Positions 51,327 to 61,010 are shown, numbered from the stretch's first letter. The stretch: 64,000 bases of DNA from Paenibacillus dendritiformis (GCF_945605565.1 NZ_OX216966.1:5758001-5822000); one strand, 5' to 3'. Numbers and translations are program-made. The notes: generated by a model not told the origin, from the letters alone.

Positions 51327-52331
51327 ATGAGCAAGTCCCGTTTTTGGAAAGGCGCTTTATTTTGTTTGTTTTCCGCAATCGCTTGGGGAGCGATGTTCCC
51401 TGTGGCCGAGAGCGCGCTTCATCATATCGATCCGTTCTGGTTCTCCGGCATACGCTACAGCGCCGTCGCCGTGCTGCTGGTTCTGCTGCTCGCCTGGAAG
51501 GAAGGCAAAAAGGCATTCCGAACCGAAGGCCACGGCATGAAGCTGTGGGGATTAGGTACACTCGCTTTTATGGTATATAATTTTGGCGTCTTCTGGGGCC
51601 AGCATCAATTGGGCAAATCCGGCGTGCTGCTCGCGTCCATCATGGAATCGTTCATGCCGATGCTCGCCGTGCTGCTCGTCTGGTCGCTGACCCGCAAGCG
51701 TCCGAATATCCGGACCTTGGGCTGCGTGGCCGTCGCCTTCATCGGCGTGCTCTTCGTCGTCACGAAGGGCGATCTTACCGCCTTCACGAACGGCGGTCTG
51801 CAACTGCTGCCCCTCCTGTCGGTATTCGCGGGCGTCATCGGATGGGTCGTCTTCACCGTCGGCAGCGGTCAATTCTCCGGCTGGTCGGCGCTTCGCTTCT
51901 CTACGCTGACCTGCATCTACGGGGGAGCAACGACCATGGCCGCTGTACTCGGCCTGACGTTTCTCGGCCTCATCGAGGTACCCGAAGCCTCCCAGGTGAT
52001 GCGGGTCATTCCGGAGCTGCTGTTCATGATCGTCGTGGCGGGTCTGATGGCCCTGCTGAGCTGGATTCAGGGCATTCAACAGCTCAATTCGGTGAACGGC
52101 ATGCTGTTCATTAACTTCGTTCCTGCGACGACCTTCGTCATCTCGGTCATTCAGGGCTATTCGGTCTCCGCAGCCGAGATTATTGGCTCGCTCCTTATCG
52201 TCGGCGCGCTGATCGCCAACAATCTGATTACGCGGCGGGAAGCCTCCCTGGAAGCGCGCAAACCAGCGGCCTCGCGTCCTTCGTCAGCACGCCGGCCCGC
52301 CAAGAAGCAATCGCATGCGCCAGCAGGATAA
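51327..52331 (+). CDS. EamA/DMT-family transporter
   Basis: 334 residues from ATG 51327 (AGGAGTGAGTG upstream). Ten hydrophobic segments in two EamA repeats start at GALFCLFSAIAWGAMFPVAESAL and LLPLLSVFAGVIGWVVFTVGSG. The C-terminus is a basic cytosolic tail (SSARRPAKKQSHAPAG). Members export metabolites such as amino acids. The substrate here is unknown. It is divergent from the LysR gene. Confidence 0.88.
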   Translation: MSKSRFWKGALFCLFSAIAWGAMFPVAESALHHIDPFWFSGIRYSAVAVLLVLLLAWKEGKKAFRTEGHGMKLWGLGTLAFMVYNFGVFWGQHQLGKSGVLLASIMESFMPMLAVLLVWSLTRKRPNIRTLGCVAVAFIGVLFVVTKGDLTAFTNGGLQLLPLLSVFAGVIGWVVFTVGSGQFSGWSALRFSTLTCIYGGATTMAAVLGLTFLGLIEVPEASQVMRVIPELLFMIVVAGLMALLSWIQGIQQLNSVNGMLFINFVPATTFVISVIQGYSVSAAEIIGSLLIVGALIANNLITRREASLEARKPAASRPSSARRPAKKQSHAPAG

Positions 52332-52363
52332 CACACTTTTCACAACATATAACCCCTATTGGA

Positions 52364-52397
52364 AAAAGGGAGAGACGCTTTGGCGTCTCTCCCTTTT
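52364..52397 (+). terminator. Terminator of the EamA gene
   Basis: AAAAGGGAGAGACG with CGTCTCTCCCTTTT, a perfect 14-bp stem with a 6-base loop ending in TTTT, 33 bases after the stop. Confidence 0.85.
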
Positions 52398-52659
52398 CTA
52401 TTGGCGCAGGCAGCCGGTCAACGCCGTCCCTGGTCGGTGGCTGCCCTTCTCTTATATCCGCCTCACGGGACTGAGCGGGCTTTTTTCGGGCACTTAGCTT
52501 CCCGTAATCGTGCTGTATTTCAGCCTCTTATCGACCAGGCACTTTACCTCAGCTCGCCTTCAAAGATGAAAATGCCGTTCGGCTCTCATCATCAATACTG
52601 CATAATGCGATTCGCCACTCGTTAAAGACCACATAATGCGCTTCTACAATCGTTCAATG

Positions 52660-53060
52660 CTGCAAAAATACAGTATCTGCTCGCACTACTCTAACCGAAA
52701 AAAGAATTCCTGCAAATCAGCATCAATTTTGCCCATTCAGCCTGGATCCGAGGCTAGTGAGGCCAAAAAGCTGCATTTTTGCAGGAATTTCCTCATTATG
52801 AGCGAAAAACCTGGGAAAAAGCTGCATTTTTGCAGGATTCCCAGCAACCAGCGCAGTATAACACAGAAATCTAGCATCTACTTGCACTCAACCTCGATTC
52901 CCCCGTATCCACCTTATGATCCCACACTCCCGCACCCGTACCGCTTCCGCAAAGAAACCAATTCACATCGTCCCACACCCGTACCACATCCGCAAAGAGA
53001 CCAACTCGTCGCCCAACACTCGTACCGCTTCCGCAAAGAAACCAACTCATCACCCCGCAC
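52660..53060. repeat. Non-coding stretch with two families of short repeats
   Basis: Between 52398 and 53099 I see no credible gene. At 52760-52840 the sequence AAGCTGCATTTTTGCAGGA occurs twice, 49 bases apart. Its core CTGCATTTTTGCAG can fold into a hairpin, and variants (CTGCAAAAATACAG) lie at about 52660. At 52930-53060 a unit of about 42 bases built on CGTACCGCTTCCGCAAAGAA is repeated three times with changes. The forward frame across it repeats KLHFCR twice but looks like chance. Confidence 0.55.
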
Positions 53061-53099
53061 TCACTCTGCAATCCCCCTCATCCGCAGGCACAAAAAATC

Positions 53100-53128
53100 G
53101 CCGAGGCCGACTATACGCCGGCCCCGGC
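53100..53128 (-). terminator. Terminator of the aminopeptidase gene
   Basis: GCCGGGGCCG with CGGCCTCGGC on the minus strand, one G-T pair, followed by GATTTTTTG. Confidence 0.75.
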
Positions 53129-53158
53129 TATTCTATCCTGTCATGTCGAACGGCAGGC

Positions 53159-54670
53159 TTACGCCTCCGACAAAACGTATTCGGTAATGGTGCGGACCAT
53201 GACCCCGGTAGCGCCCTTCGGATCGACCCCGCGGCCGCTGCTCAGGAAGGCGGTGCCCGCAATATCGAGGTGAATCCAAGGCAGGCCGTCCGCGAACGTG
53301 CCGACGAACAATCCGCCCGTAATCGTGCCTGCGCCGCCTGGAATGGCATTGCGCACGTCAGCTACGTCGCTCTTCAGCATATCCCAATATTCCTGGTGGG
53401 ACGGAAGCTGCCAGACGTATTCGTTCGTGCGCGCCGCCGCTTCCTGGAAGCGGGCAAAGAAGGCGTCGTCGTTCGTGACGACTCCCGTCGAGATGCTGCC
53501 GAGCGCCACGCCTACGGCCCCCGTCAAGGTCGCTGCATCGATAATCTTGCTCGCACCGAGCTCCTTCGCATACGTCATGCCGTCCGCCAGCACGAGGCGG
53601 CCTTCCGCATCCGTATTCAACACTTCAATCGTGCGTCCGCTGTAGGAAGTGAGGACATCCCCCGGCTTCAGCGCGTTGCCTGCCGGCATATTTTCGGCCG
53701 AAGCGACGACGCAGACCACGTTCACCTGCGGCTTCAGACGGCCGATAGCCGCCATCGCGCCCAATACGGCCGCGGATCCGCCCATGTCGCAGATCATCTC
53801 GTCCATATTGGCGGCGCGCTTCAGCGAGATGCCGCCGGTGTCGAAGGTAATGCCCTTGCCGACGAGACCGCACACATCCGTCCATTCCGGCTTGCCCTGG
53901 TATTTCAAGGCGATCATGCGCGGCGGGTTGGACGAACCTTTGCCGACGCCCAGCAGGGCGCCCATGCCCTTCGCCTCGATCTCCTTCTCGTCCAGCACAT
54001 GCGCCTCGAAGCCGAACTGCTTCGCCAGCTCCATCGCCGTCTCCGCGAGGCGGCTTGGGTACAGCACATTGCCGGGCAGATTCGTCAGATCGCGCGCGAA
54101 GGACGTTCCGTAGGCATAGGCTTGTCCGCGAAGAGCGCCTTCGTTCCATGCCTTCTCATCGAGGCCTTCTCCGGCCAACGTCAGTGCTTCAACGCAGTGA
54201 ATCGGCTTTGCGTCTTTCTTGTAAGTCACGCGCTGGTATGCTCCGAGCAAGAAGCCTTCCACCATGACGTGCGCCATCGCAGCTGCCTCTTCGCCGGCTG
54301 CCTTCTTCAGCTCGTCCGGCACGATAACCGCGATGCGGGACAGCTTCAGCTTGACCGCTTCGCGCGCAGCTTCCGCGAGCATCAGGCGCACCTGCTTCGT
54401 CGCAAGCGCCTCGTCCTTGCGGCCGACCGCAATCAGGACGGGAGCCTTCTCTTGGCCTGTCGCCGCGACATACGTCTTGCAGCAGCCTGCCTCGAACAGC
54501 CCGGCCTTCACCGCTGCCTTGCAAGCCTCCGCTCCCGGGAACCCGGAAGCTTGCTCCAGCTCGGAGCGGGATCCAATGACGACGATGCCGTCCGCTTCAA
54601 TGTCGCTTGCAGCCTTCGCTGCGGTCTGAATGGTTACTTTGTCCAGCCAAGCTACATTCGATAAGTTCAC
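53159..54670 (-). CDS. pepA: Leucyl aminopeptidase (M17)
   Basis: 503 residues from GTG 54670, preceded by AAAGGGATG. The catalytic domain has VGKGITFDTGGISLK, EMICDMGGSAAVLGAM and the signature NTDAEGRLVLADGM with the metal-binding Asp/Glu residues. The N-terminal domain is the usual M17 macro-like fold. It removes N-terminal residues from peptides in the cytosol as a two-metal hexamer. Monocistronic. Confidence 0.95.
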   Translation of the reverse strand: MNLSNVAWLDKVTIQTAAKAASDIEADGIVVIGSRSELEQASGFPGAEACKAAVKAGLFEAGCCKTYVAATGQEKAPVLIAVGRKDEALATKQVRLMLAEAAREAVKLKLSRIAVIVPDELKKAAGEEAAAMAHVMVEGFLLGAYQRVTYKKDAKPIHCVEALTLAGEGLDEKAWNEGALRGQAYAYGTSFARDLTNLPGNVLYPSRLAETAMELAKQFGFEAHVLDEKEIEAKGMGALLGVGKGSSNPPRMIALKYQGKPEWTDVCGLVGKGITFDTGGISLKRAANMDEMICDMGGSAAVLGAMAAIGRLKPQVNVVCVVASAENMPAGNALKPGDVLTSYSGRTIEVLNTDAEGRLVLADGMTYAKELGASKIIDAATLTGAVGVALGSISTGVVTNDDAFFARFQEAAARTNEYVWQLPSHQEYWDMLKSDVADVRNAIPGGAGTITGGLFVGTFADGLPWIHLDIAGTAFLSSGRGVDPKGATGVMVRTITEYVLSEA

Positions 54671-54706
54671 GTATGTATCATCCCTTTTACTTATAATGAA
54701 GTACCC

Positions 54707-54722
54707 ATAGTATCAATACTAT
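54707..54722 (-). promoter_or_regulatory. Palindrome in the pepA promoter region
   Basis: ATAGTAT-CA-ATACTAT is a perfect 7-bp inverted repeat 37 bases upstream of the GTG. On the minus strand TTGATA inside it could act as a -35, with TATAAG 15 bases on. The operator function is a guess. Confidence 0.3.
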
Positions 54723-54805
54723 CATATCTTCGTTGATTCGGGCACGGCCACGGCCACTTTTCTGTCAAAAAATGTACCGCTGCCGCAGAGATCTGACTCG
54801 GGTGA

Positions 54806-56227
54806 TTACGATGTGACCAAAGGAAGCTTGATGACGAATTCCGTCCATTCTTCCGCCTTGCTGTCTACGTCAATGATCCCTCCATGATTTTTAATAATGC
54901 GGTAACTGACCGACAATCCCAAGCCGGTGCCCTCCGCCTTCGTCGTGAAGAAGGGGTCGAATAAATGCTCGAGCGTCTTTTGCTCCATACCGATTCCGTT
55001 ATCCCGTATCCGGATGGCGACATACCTGCCTTCCTTCTCCGATGTAATGCGAATCCGGCCCTGGCGCACTTCCTGCACGTGGCCGATCGCTTCAATCGCA
55101 TTGCGGATAATATTCAAAATGACCTGCTTAATCTGCTTCACGTCAATCGACACGCAGTACATATCGCCGTGAAGATCCTCTTCCAGCTCGATTTCGCAGC
55201 CTTTCATCAACGCTTCGCTTTCGGTAAGGAGTACGACTTCGCGGAGCAGGGAGGAGATGGGAACTTCTGAGGTCATTGGGGCGGATGGTTTGGATGAATT
55301 CAGAAATTCAAAAATGATGTCATTCGCGCGGTCAATCTCCGCGAGAATGATTCGTGCATACTCTTCCTTGCCCAGATGCATCAGATGCGGGCGCAGCAGC
55401 TGGATGAATCCTCGAATCGACGTGAGCGGGTTCCGTATCTCGTGGGCGATGGCGGCCGCAATCTTGCCCAGTATCGCCAGCTTGTCGTTCTGGTACGCCG
55501 TCTGCTCAATCCGCTTGAAATCCGATACATCCTTAATGCTGAATAAAAAATCTCCGTCCATCTGATCCCCGTAAGTAACGGTAATTAAGTAATGCCTGTC
55601 ATTCCGATCAGAGAATTCATGATAGCGCTTACGTGTCAAGATGGTATCTTTGTACAATCGCAATATTTTTTTACGCTTGTCCTGTTTGAGCAGAGGATGG
55701 AACAGTAATTCCCTCAGACTGCAGCCGATGAGCGCCTTGCGGGGAATATCGAGCAGCTTGGCGGCCTCCACATTGATAAACGAAAGAACGCCGCTGCTAT
55801 CGAACAATACAATGCCGCTATCCATTTGCTGAAGCACACTTTCATATTTATTGCGCGCCATCTGGGTGGAGTACAATGCCTGTGCGGACCGAAACCAAGG
55901 TTCGCGAATCGGGTCTAGTACCAATGTGATCCCCTCCTTGCTTCCCTGTTCTGCCTTATTAGCCGTAATCCATTCCATGAAATACAGAAACGAACGATGC
56001 ATCATTTTCATGGCCTCATCCGTCTCAACATGGGACAGCACGGTAAACATAGCTTCCTCGTGGAAGCTCCATACAATCTCCGGATTCAGCGGAGCGGCAC
56101 GGGCAGTCTCGCGTGCAAGGTTCAACTCCCTTATTCCGCCGTACAGCATATAACGCCTGAGTCCTTTGACATATCGAGGCTTCCATTCCGACCGTTTACA
56201 CTCTTCCTGTGCGCTTATCGAATTCAT
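54806..56227 (-). CDS. Soluble PAS histidine kinase, sporulation-kinase-like
   Basis: 473 residues with no membrane segment. The N-terminal 130 residues are helical and unassigned. Then come a PAS domain (YESVLQQMDSGIVLFDSSGVLSFINVEAAKLLDIPRKALIGCSLREL), HisKA with IAAAIAHEIRNPLTSIRGFIQLLRPHL (phospho-His) and HATPase_c (IIRNAIEAIGH, IRIRDNGIGMEQKTLEHLFDPFFTTKAEGTGLGLSV). The HEIRNPLTSIRGF form is that of phosphorelay kinases KinA-E of Bacillus. No response regulator is adjacent, which fits a kinase feeding the Spo0F/Spo0A relay. That link is inferred. Confidence 0.85.
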   Translation of the reverse strand: MNSISAQEECKRSEWKPRYVKGLRRYMLYGGIRELNLARETARAAPLNPEIVWSFHEEAMFTVLSHVETDEAMKMMHRSFLYFMEWITANKAEQGSKEGITLVLDPIREPWFRSAQALYSTQMARNKYESVLQQMDSGIVLFDSSGVLSFINVEAAKLLDIPRKALIGCSLRELLFHPLLKQDKRKKILRLYKDTILTRKRYHEFSDRNDRHYLITVTYGDQMDGDFLFSIKDVSDFKRIEQTAYQNDKLAILGKIAAAIAHEIRNPLTSIRGFIQLLRPHLMHLGKEEYARIILAEIDRANDIIFEFLNSSKPSAPMTSEVPISSLLREVVLLTESEALMKGCEIELEEDLHGDMYCVSIDVKQIKQVILNIIRNAIEAIGHVQEVRQGRIRITSEKEGRYVAIRIRDNGIGMEQKTLEHLFDPFFTTKAEGTGLGLSVSYRIIKNHGGIIDVDSKAEEWTEFVIKLPLVTS

Positions 56228-56406
56228 GCGGGACTCACCTCATTTACGGCAACCTGTTCCGTTCGGCAAGACCAATTCCAACAGTTCCATCATAGTAAAC
56301 TTTTGGCAAAAACGTCAACCCTAGATAATGTCGAAAATGTACAAAAAAACTCGTATCCCATAAAAGTAACATAAAGGATGTACAACCAGAGCCCCATACT
56401 AAAAAA

Positions 56407-56480
56407 GGCGACCCGGCTATGTATCGATGCCCCGTCATCGCAGCTGTTCCTGCGACGGTCCCGTACGACCGCGTGTCGCC
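56407..56480 (-). terminator. Possible terminator after the zinc-ribbon-like gene
   Basis: Minus strand GGCGAC (56480-56475 side, as AAAGGCGAC) pairs with GTCGCC (56412-56407), then TTTTTT. The long intervening loop can fold further. The gap 56228-56523 holds nothing else I can support. Confidence 0.35.
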
Positions 56481-56523
56481 TTTCTCTATGTCGAACTCAT
56501 CCATTAGGCTGGCTCCTATCCTT

Positions 56524-56928
56524 CTACTGCTTCATGAGCTGCGCCTTGCGCCGGCTCATCAGAGCGAGTCGCCGCTTCAGCTGCGATTCCCATTGCGTAT
56601 CCTTCCACTGCTTGGCCAATGCCAGCAGATCGAGCGCATTGTCGATTTGGTTGCGGACCAGCTCGAGCGGATCGTCATTTTCATGATTAATGCAGTTCTC
56701 GAACAGCTGACTGTCGTCCGTGGTGACGTAATCCTTGAAGTTCACCTCCTCCACCCCATCGCTTTGAGCATACTCCGCCAAAATTTCGTACTCATTTTCC
56801 ACGAGAAAATGCACCTCGATACGGTGGCACACCGGACACAGCAACAGGGGAACATTTTGTATGCGAGTGCGGTAATGCTGAAGCGTGCCCTTCGTTCCGA
56901 TCATGCTTGCTCCACAACAGAAACTCAT
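56524..56928 (-). CDS. Small Cys-motif protein, unknown
   Basis: 134 residues from ATG 56928 (GGAGGGAGAAC upstream). MSFCCGASMIGTKGTLQHYRTRIQNVPLLLCPVCHRIEVH places CC near residue 4 and CPVC near residue 31, together a likely zinc ribbon. The remainder is acidic then helical (DDPLELVRNQIDNALDLLALAKQWKDTQWESQLKRRLALM). I do not recognise a named family. Confidence 0.65.
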   Translation of the reverse strand: MSFCCGASMIGTKGTLQHYRTRIQNVPLLLCPVCHRIEVHFLVENEYEILAEYAQSDGVEEVNFKDYVTTDDSQLFENCINHENDDPLELVRNQIDNALDLLALAKQWKDTQWESQLKRRLALMSRRKAQLMKQ

Positions 56929-57142
56929 GTTCTCCCTCCTCGGCAATGAATACAGGGCTTCTGCATACGGCCGTCTCTCCGTCGTCTAGTTAGCTTATTC
57001 GATACGGAAGCCGTTAATTCCTTCAACAACAGCGAAGTTCCTCCTAACGTCCCACGTCCATCCCTCACGCCTGTCACGTCTAATCCTGCGCTCTGACGGC
57101 ATATAGATGTGACATTAACGATCTTCAAGGGGAGGTTCGTCG

Positions 57143-57397
57143 ATGAAGCCTAACATGCTGTTCATTGGTTCGAAGCAGATCGACTATGTCCAGTATGACG
57201 AAGCAAGCGGGCAGCTCTATATTCATTACGCAACCGGGCGGACGGATGCCTATTGCTCCGTCTCCCCGCATTGGTATGAACGGCTGCTCCATTCTGAGAA
57301 TCGCTATGATGATGTCGTTCAGTTGACGGTTCGCTCGCGCTCGGAATCAAGTGATCAAAGAGCCGTGTCTGTCGATAGGGGCAGCAGATCAAATTAG
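57143..57397 (+). CDS. KTSC-domain-like small protein
   Basis: 84 residues after AGGGGAGGTTCGTCG. KQIDYVQYDEASGQLYIHYATGRTDAYCSVSPHWYERLLHSENRYDDVVQ follows the KTSC pattern (x-x-V-x-YD-x-x-x-x-L-x-V-x-F-x-x-G-x-x-Y-x-Y-x-x-V) found in small proteins linked to lysyl-tRNA synthetase domains. The last 25 residues are polar and disordered. Function unknown. Confidence 0.65.
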   Translation: MKPNMLFIGSKQIDYVQYDEASGQLYIHYATGRTDAYCSVSPHWYERLLHSENRYDDVVQLTVRSRSESSDQRAVSVDRGSRSN

Positions 57398-57555
57398 GGC
57401 CCTTCATGTATGTATACCTTTTCGCCGCGGGAATGAAACACTGGTTTATCGCTTTTTTAATTTGGAATATTATGGTTTGCAGCCGGATAGTATTAGGGTG
57501 TAGTCCGATTTCGTTCGTTGGCACACCCCTATATACCTGAAAGGAGGGCCATCTT

Positions 57556-58092
57556 ATTTCTATCCGCAATGAGCTTATCCATTCACTCCGCGAACGCCCG
57601 TCCGCCATTCACCTGATGGTGAAGAACCCGGACACCCTGTTCGCGTACTGGCATATCTCCCCGCGCAGGCGGGCTGCCGCGGAACGGCATTACGACCGTC
57701 CCTGGAGCGCGATGACGAAGAACATCCGTCTGTACGCCGCGCCGATTCCTGAACGGCTGCGGTCCGGGAACGGGGATATGCCGCTTCCTTATCACGATTG
57801 CCGCGATTCCAGAGTCCAAGGGAATGAAACGGCTTCCGCATATCTTCGTCCTGTGCTGCCCGGAGGAGCCCATGCGGCGGATTTCGGCATTCTGGATGAC
57901 GACTCCCAATTCGTGCCGCTTGTCCGTTCTTCCATTCTATGCATCCCTATGTCCGCACATGCCTATGCCCATTCGGCCCGGCTCCATTCGGCTTCATCCG
58001 GAATCATGCCGCCCAAGTCCGAGGCCGGCTCTCTATTCGAGCAATTTTCCGTATATACGCTATATTCCAAGCATGAAGGAGTCCACGCATGA
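57556..58092 (+). CDS. DUF4912 protein with probable ATT start
   Basis: 178 residues if translation begins at ATT 57556, seven bases after AAAGGAGGG. The frame opens after TGA at 57538-57540 and has no ATG, GTG or TTG until ATG 57616. That ATG lacks a ribosome site and would remove part of the fold. IHLMVKNPDTLFAYWHISPRRRAAAERHY and NIRLYAAPIPERL then GGAHAADFGILDDDSQFVPLVRSSIL match DUF4912. Such proteins are often encoded beside GH57/GT4 glucan genes, as here. The stop overlaps the next start (ATGA). Confidence 0.7.
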   Translation: MSIRNELIHSLRERPSAIHLMVKNPDTLFAYWHISPRRRAAAERHYDRPWSAMTKNIRLYAAPIPERLRSGNGDMPLPYHDCRDSRVQGNETASAYLRPVLPGGAHAADFGILDDDSQFVPLVRSSILCIPMSAHAYAHSARLHSASSGIMPPKSEAGSLFEQFSVYTLYSKHEGVHA

Positions 58093-61010
58093 TCACAACT
58101 GTTCCGCAATGCAAGCGTACCTTCCCCGCTCATACGGGGCAGATCGCTCTTCTTCTCCATGCCCATCTGCCCTATGTGCGCCATCCGGATCGCAGCGGCA
58201 CGCTGGAGGAGCGGTGGTACTTCGAAGCCGTGATGGAGACGTATCTTCCGCTGCTGGATCGGTTCAGGCGGCTTGAGCGGGACGGCGTGCCGTTCCGGTT
58301 GACGATATCGCTGTCCCCTACCCTGCTCGCCATGATGGACGACCGCCGGCTTCACGAACGGTTCGAAGCGCATCTGGCTCAATCCATCCGCCTCGCTTCC
58401 TCCGAGCTCGATCGACTGGCGGCGGAGGGCGCGCTGCGACAAGCCGCTGCCATGTATCTGGAGCGCTGGCGGCGGTACCAAGCGATCTACCAAGATTGGG
58501 GAGGGCGTCTTATCGATGGCTTCCGCCATTATATGGAGCGAGGCCATCTGGAGTGCATCACCAGCGCCGCGACCCACGCCTTCCTGCCTTACGTGAAGCA
58601 GGAGAAGCTGGTTCACGCCCAGTTGGAGGCCGGGCTGCAGGAGGCGGAGCGCCATCTCGGCCGGCGGCCGGCGGGGCTGTGGCTGCCCGAATGCGCCTAT
58701 TCGCCCGCCCTGGCGCCGCAGCTGCAGGCCTGCGGTATCCGCTACGTCGCCGTCGCGTACGATACCTGGTCGAAGGCGCACCCGGCTCCGTCCTCCCTGC
58801 CATACGCCCCTGTCATGACGACGGGAGGCATCGCGGCATTCGCCGGGGATCCGGAGTCGTCCCGCCAAGTGTGGAGCAGCCGCGAAGGCTATCCCGGAGA
58901 TGCCGACTACCGGGAATATTACCGGGATATCGGCTTCGACCTCGGCTGGCATGACGAAGCGGAATGGAACTATATCCGCCCTTATCTGCTGGAGGACGGC
59001 AGCCGGCTCAATACCGGGCTCAAATATTACCGGATTACCGGAGCGCAGGCGGCGAAGGCCCCATATTGTCCGGAGCAGGCGCTCGCCAAGGCGCAGGAGC
59101 ATGCGCGGCATTTCCTCGACTGCCGGGAACGGCAGCTCCGGGAGGCCCGGGCTGTCATGGAGCGTCTCCCCGTCGCGGTCTGCCCTTACGATGCGGAGCT
59201 GTTCGGACATTGGTGGTACGAAGGGCCGCTCTGGCTCGAAGCGCTCTTCCGGGAGCTGCATGACCGGCAGTCGAGACAGACGAGCGGCCTCGCCTTCGTC
59301 ACGCTGGAAGAGGCGCTCGCGGAAGCGGAGCTGCCGCCGTCGCCCGAGGCTTCGCTACCGTTCGGGAGCTGGGGCCGCGGAGGGTACGGCGAAGTCTGGC
59401 TTCAGGAGCGCAACGACTGGATCTATCCGCTGCTGCATGAAGCGGAGGACCGATTGGTTCAGGCAGCGGAACGGCTGCGCAAGCAGGCCGATCCGCGTCC
59501 GGTGCTGGACGGCATGATGAACCGGGCGCTGAAGGAATGGATGCTTGCCGCCAGCAGCGACTGGGCTTTCATTATGGATGCCGGCACCGTGGTGGAGTAT
59601 GCGGCAGCGCGGACACGGGAGCATCTGCGCCGCTGCCGGATTCTGCTGGACGGCGTCATGGCGGGACAGGAAGAAGCGGAGCTGCTCCGGCAGTGGGAAG
59701 CGGACTATCCTTGCTTCCCCGCACTTGATTACCGGACGCTGCTCGGCGGGGATGAAGGGGGGAACGCCCTTGAGCAGCGCTTCATCCGGATGACCGGACC
59801 GGCTCCGGCAACCCGGGTGCTGATGCTCGCGTGGGAATTCCCGCCGCTCGTCGTCGGCGGACTGTCGCGCGCCGTCTACGACCTGTCGCGGCATCTCGCG
59901 CGCGGGGATTGCGAGGTCCACGTCCTGACCCGCGATGTCCCCGGGTCTCCGGCGTACGAACGGATGGACGGCGTCCATGTGCACCGCGTGGCGATGCTGG
60001 CTCCGCTGACCCCTCCCGCCTTCATGGATTGGGTTTTCCAGATGAACGCCGCCCTGAGCGACGGCGCGGATGCGCTCGTGCGGGAAGGCTTGCGCTTCGA
60101 TTATATGCATGCCCATGACTGGCTCGTCTATCCGGCGGCTCACGATCTGAAGGAGACATATGGCTGGCCGCTCATCAGCACGATCCACGCGACGGAATAC
60201 GGGCGCAACCACGGGCGGATTGAGAGCGGGCTGCAGCGCCGCATTCACGGCATGGAGCAGCGGCTCGCCGCCGAATCCGATCATGTCATCGTCTGCAGCT
60301 CGGCAATGCAGGACGAGGTGGAGCGGATCTTCGCCCTGCCGCGCAGCCGCATCTCGATGATTCCGAACGGAGTCGCCATGGCAGAGGAAGACGGTGAAGC
60401 GCCTGAAGCGCCGGCCAGGAAGATGGTGCGGACGGCGTCCCCTCCGTCGCATGAAGCGGAAGCCTACGGGCCGATGCTGTTCTATGTCGGAAGGCTCGTC
60501 TACGAGAAGGGGGTCCATGTCCTGATCGATGCGATGCCGCAGATTCGGCAAGCCGTGCCCGGCGCGAAGCTCCTCATCGCGGGAACAGGACCGATGAAGC
60601 AGGAGCTGGCCGCCCGGATCGAGGCTCGCGGGCTCGCGGGGCAGGTGCGGCTGCTCGGCTTCGTGGACGATGAGACGCGCGACGCATACATACGGGCAGC
60701 CCGTGTCTGCGTATTCCCCAGCCTGTACGAACCGTTCGGCATCGTCGCCCTGGAAGCGATGCGCTTCGGCACCCCGGTCGTCGTCTCCGATACCGGCGGG
60801 CTCGCCGAGATCATCCGCCACGGGGTCGACGGCTACAAGGCGCTGCCCGGACATGTCGAATCCTTGGCCTGGCATGTGACCGATCTGCTGCTTCACCCGG
60901 AACGGGCCTCCCGCATGGCCGCGGAAGCCGTCCGAACCGTGCGCCGGCATTACGACTGGCGCGCCATCGCCGCATCGACGAGAGAAGTATATGAAGGAGT
61001 GAGTCCCTGA
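58089..61010 (+). CDS. GH57 branching-enzyme-like / GT4 glycosyltransferase fusion
   Basis: 973 residues. Residues of about 12-540 form a GH57 (DUF1957) alpha-1,4-glucan branching enzyme module: LLLHAHLPYVRHPDR, the nucleophile Glu in GLWLPECAYSP, the acid Asp in CPYDAELFGHWWYEGP and a helical C-domain with ASSDWAFIMDAGT. Residues from about 575 form a GT4 glycogen-synthase-like module: VLMLAWEFPPLVVGGLSRAVYDLSRHLARG, HAHDWLVYPAA, YVGRLVYEKGVHVLIDAMPQI, and PSLYEPFGIVALEAM with the EX7E motif. One protein could thus extend and branch an alpha-glucan. It is coupled by overlaps to both neighbours. Confidence 0.9.
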   Translation: MITTVPQCKRTFPAHTGQIALLLHAHLPYVRHPDRSGTLEERWYFEAVMETYLPLLDRFRRLERDGVPFRLTISLSPTLLAMMDDRRLHERFEAHLAQSIRLASSELDRLAAEGALRQAAAMYLERWRRYQAIYQDWGGRLIDGFRHYMERGHLECITSAATHAFLPYVKQEKLVHAQLEAGLQEAERHLGRRPAGLWLPECAYSPALAPQLQACGIRYVAVAYDTWSKAHPAPSSLPYAPVMTTGGIAAFAGDPESSRQVWSSREGYPGDADYREYYRDIGFDLGWHDEAEWNYIRPYLLEDGSRLNTGLKYYRITGAQAAKAPYCPEQALAKAQEHARHFLDCRERQLREARAVMERLPVAVCPYDAELFGHWWYEGPLWLEALFRELHDRQSRQTSGLAFVTLEEALAEAELPPSPEASLPFGSWGRGGYGEVWLQERNDWIYPLLHEAEDRLVQAAERLRKQADPRPVLDGMMNRALKEWMLAASSDWAFIMDAGTVVEYAAARTREHLRRCRILLDGVMAGQEEAELLRQWEADYPCFPALDYRTLLGGDEGGNALEQRFIRMTGPAPATRVLMLAWEFPPLVVGGLSRAVYDLSRHLARGDCEVHVLTRDVPGSPAYERMDGVHVHRVAMLAPLTPPAFMDWVFQMNAALSDGADALVREGLRFDYMHAHDWLVYPAAHDLKETYGWPLISTIHATEYGRNHGRIESGLQRRIHGMEQRLAAESDHVIVCSSAMQDEVERIFALPRSRISMIPNGVAMAEEDGEAPEAPARKMVRTASPPSHEAEAYGPMLFYVGRLVYEKGVHVLIDAMPQIRQAVPGAKLLIAGTGPMKQELAARIEARGLAGQVRLLGFVDDETRDAYIRAARVCVFPSLYEPFGIVALEAMRFGTPVVVSDTGGLAEIIRHGVDGYKALPGHVESLAWHVTDLLLHPERASRMAAEAVRTVRRHYDWRAIAASTREVYEGVSP

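Noticed and set aside
52930..53060. CRISPR-like array
   Set aside because: Only three imperfect units of about 42 bases without conserved repeat/spacer alternation and no cas genes.
52636..54664. Plus-strand frames in and after the repeat stretch
   Set aside because: They contain simple repeats (KLHFCR twice; TRTASAKKP units) that mirror DNA repeats, or run antisense to pepA. No homology pattern and no ribosome site.
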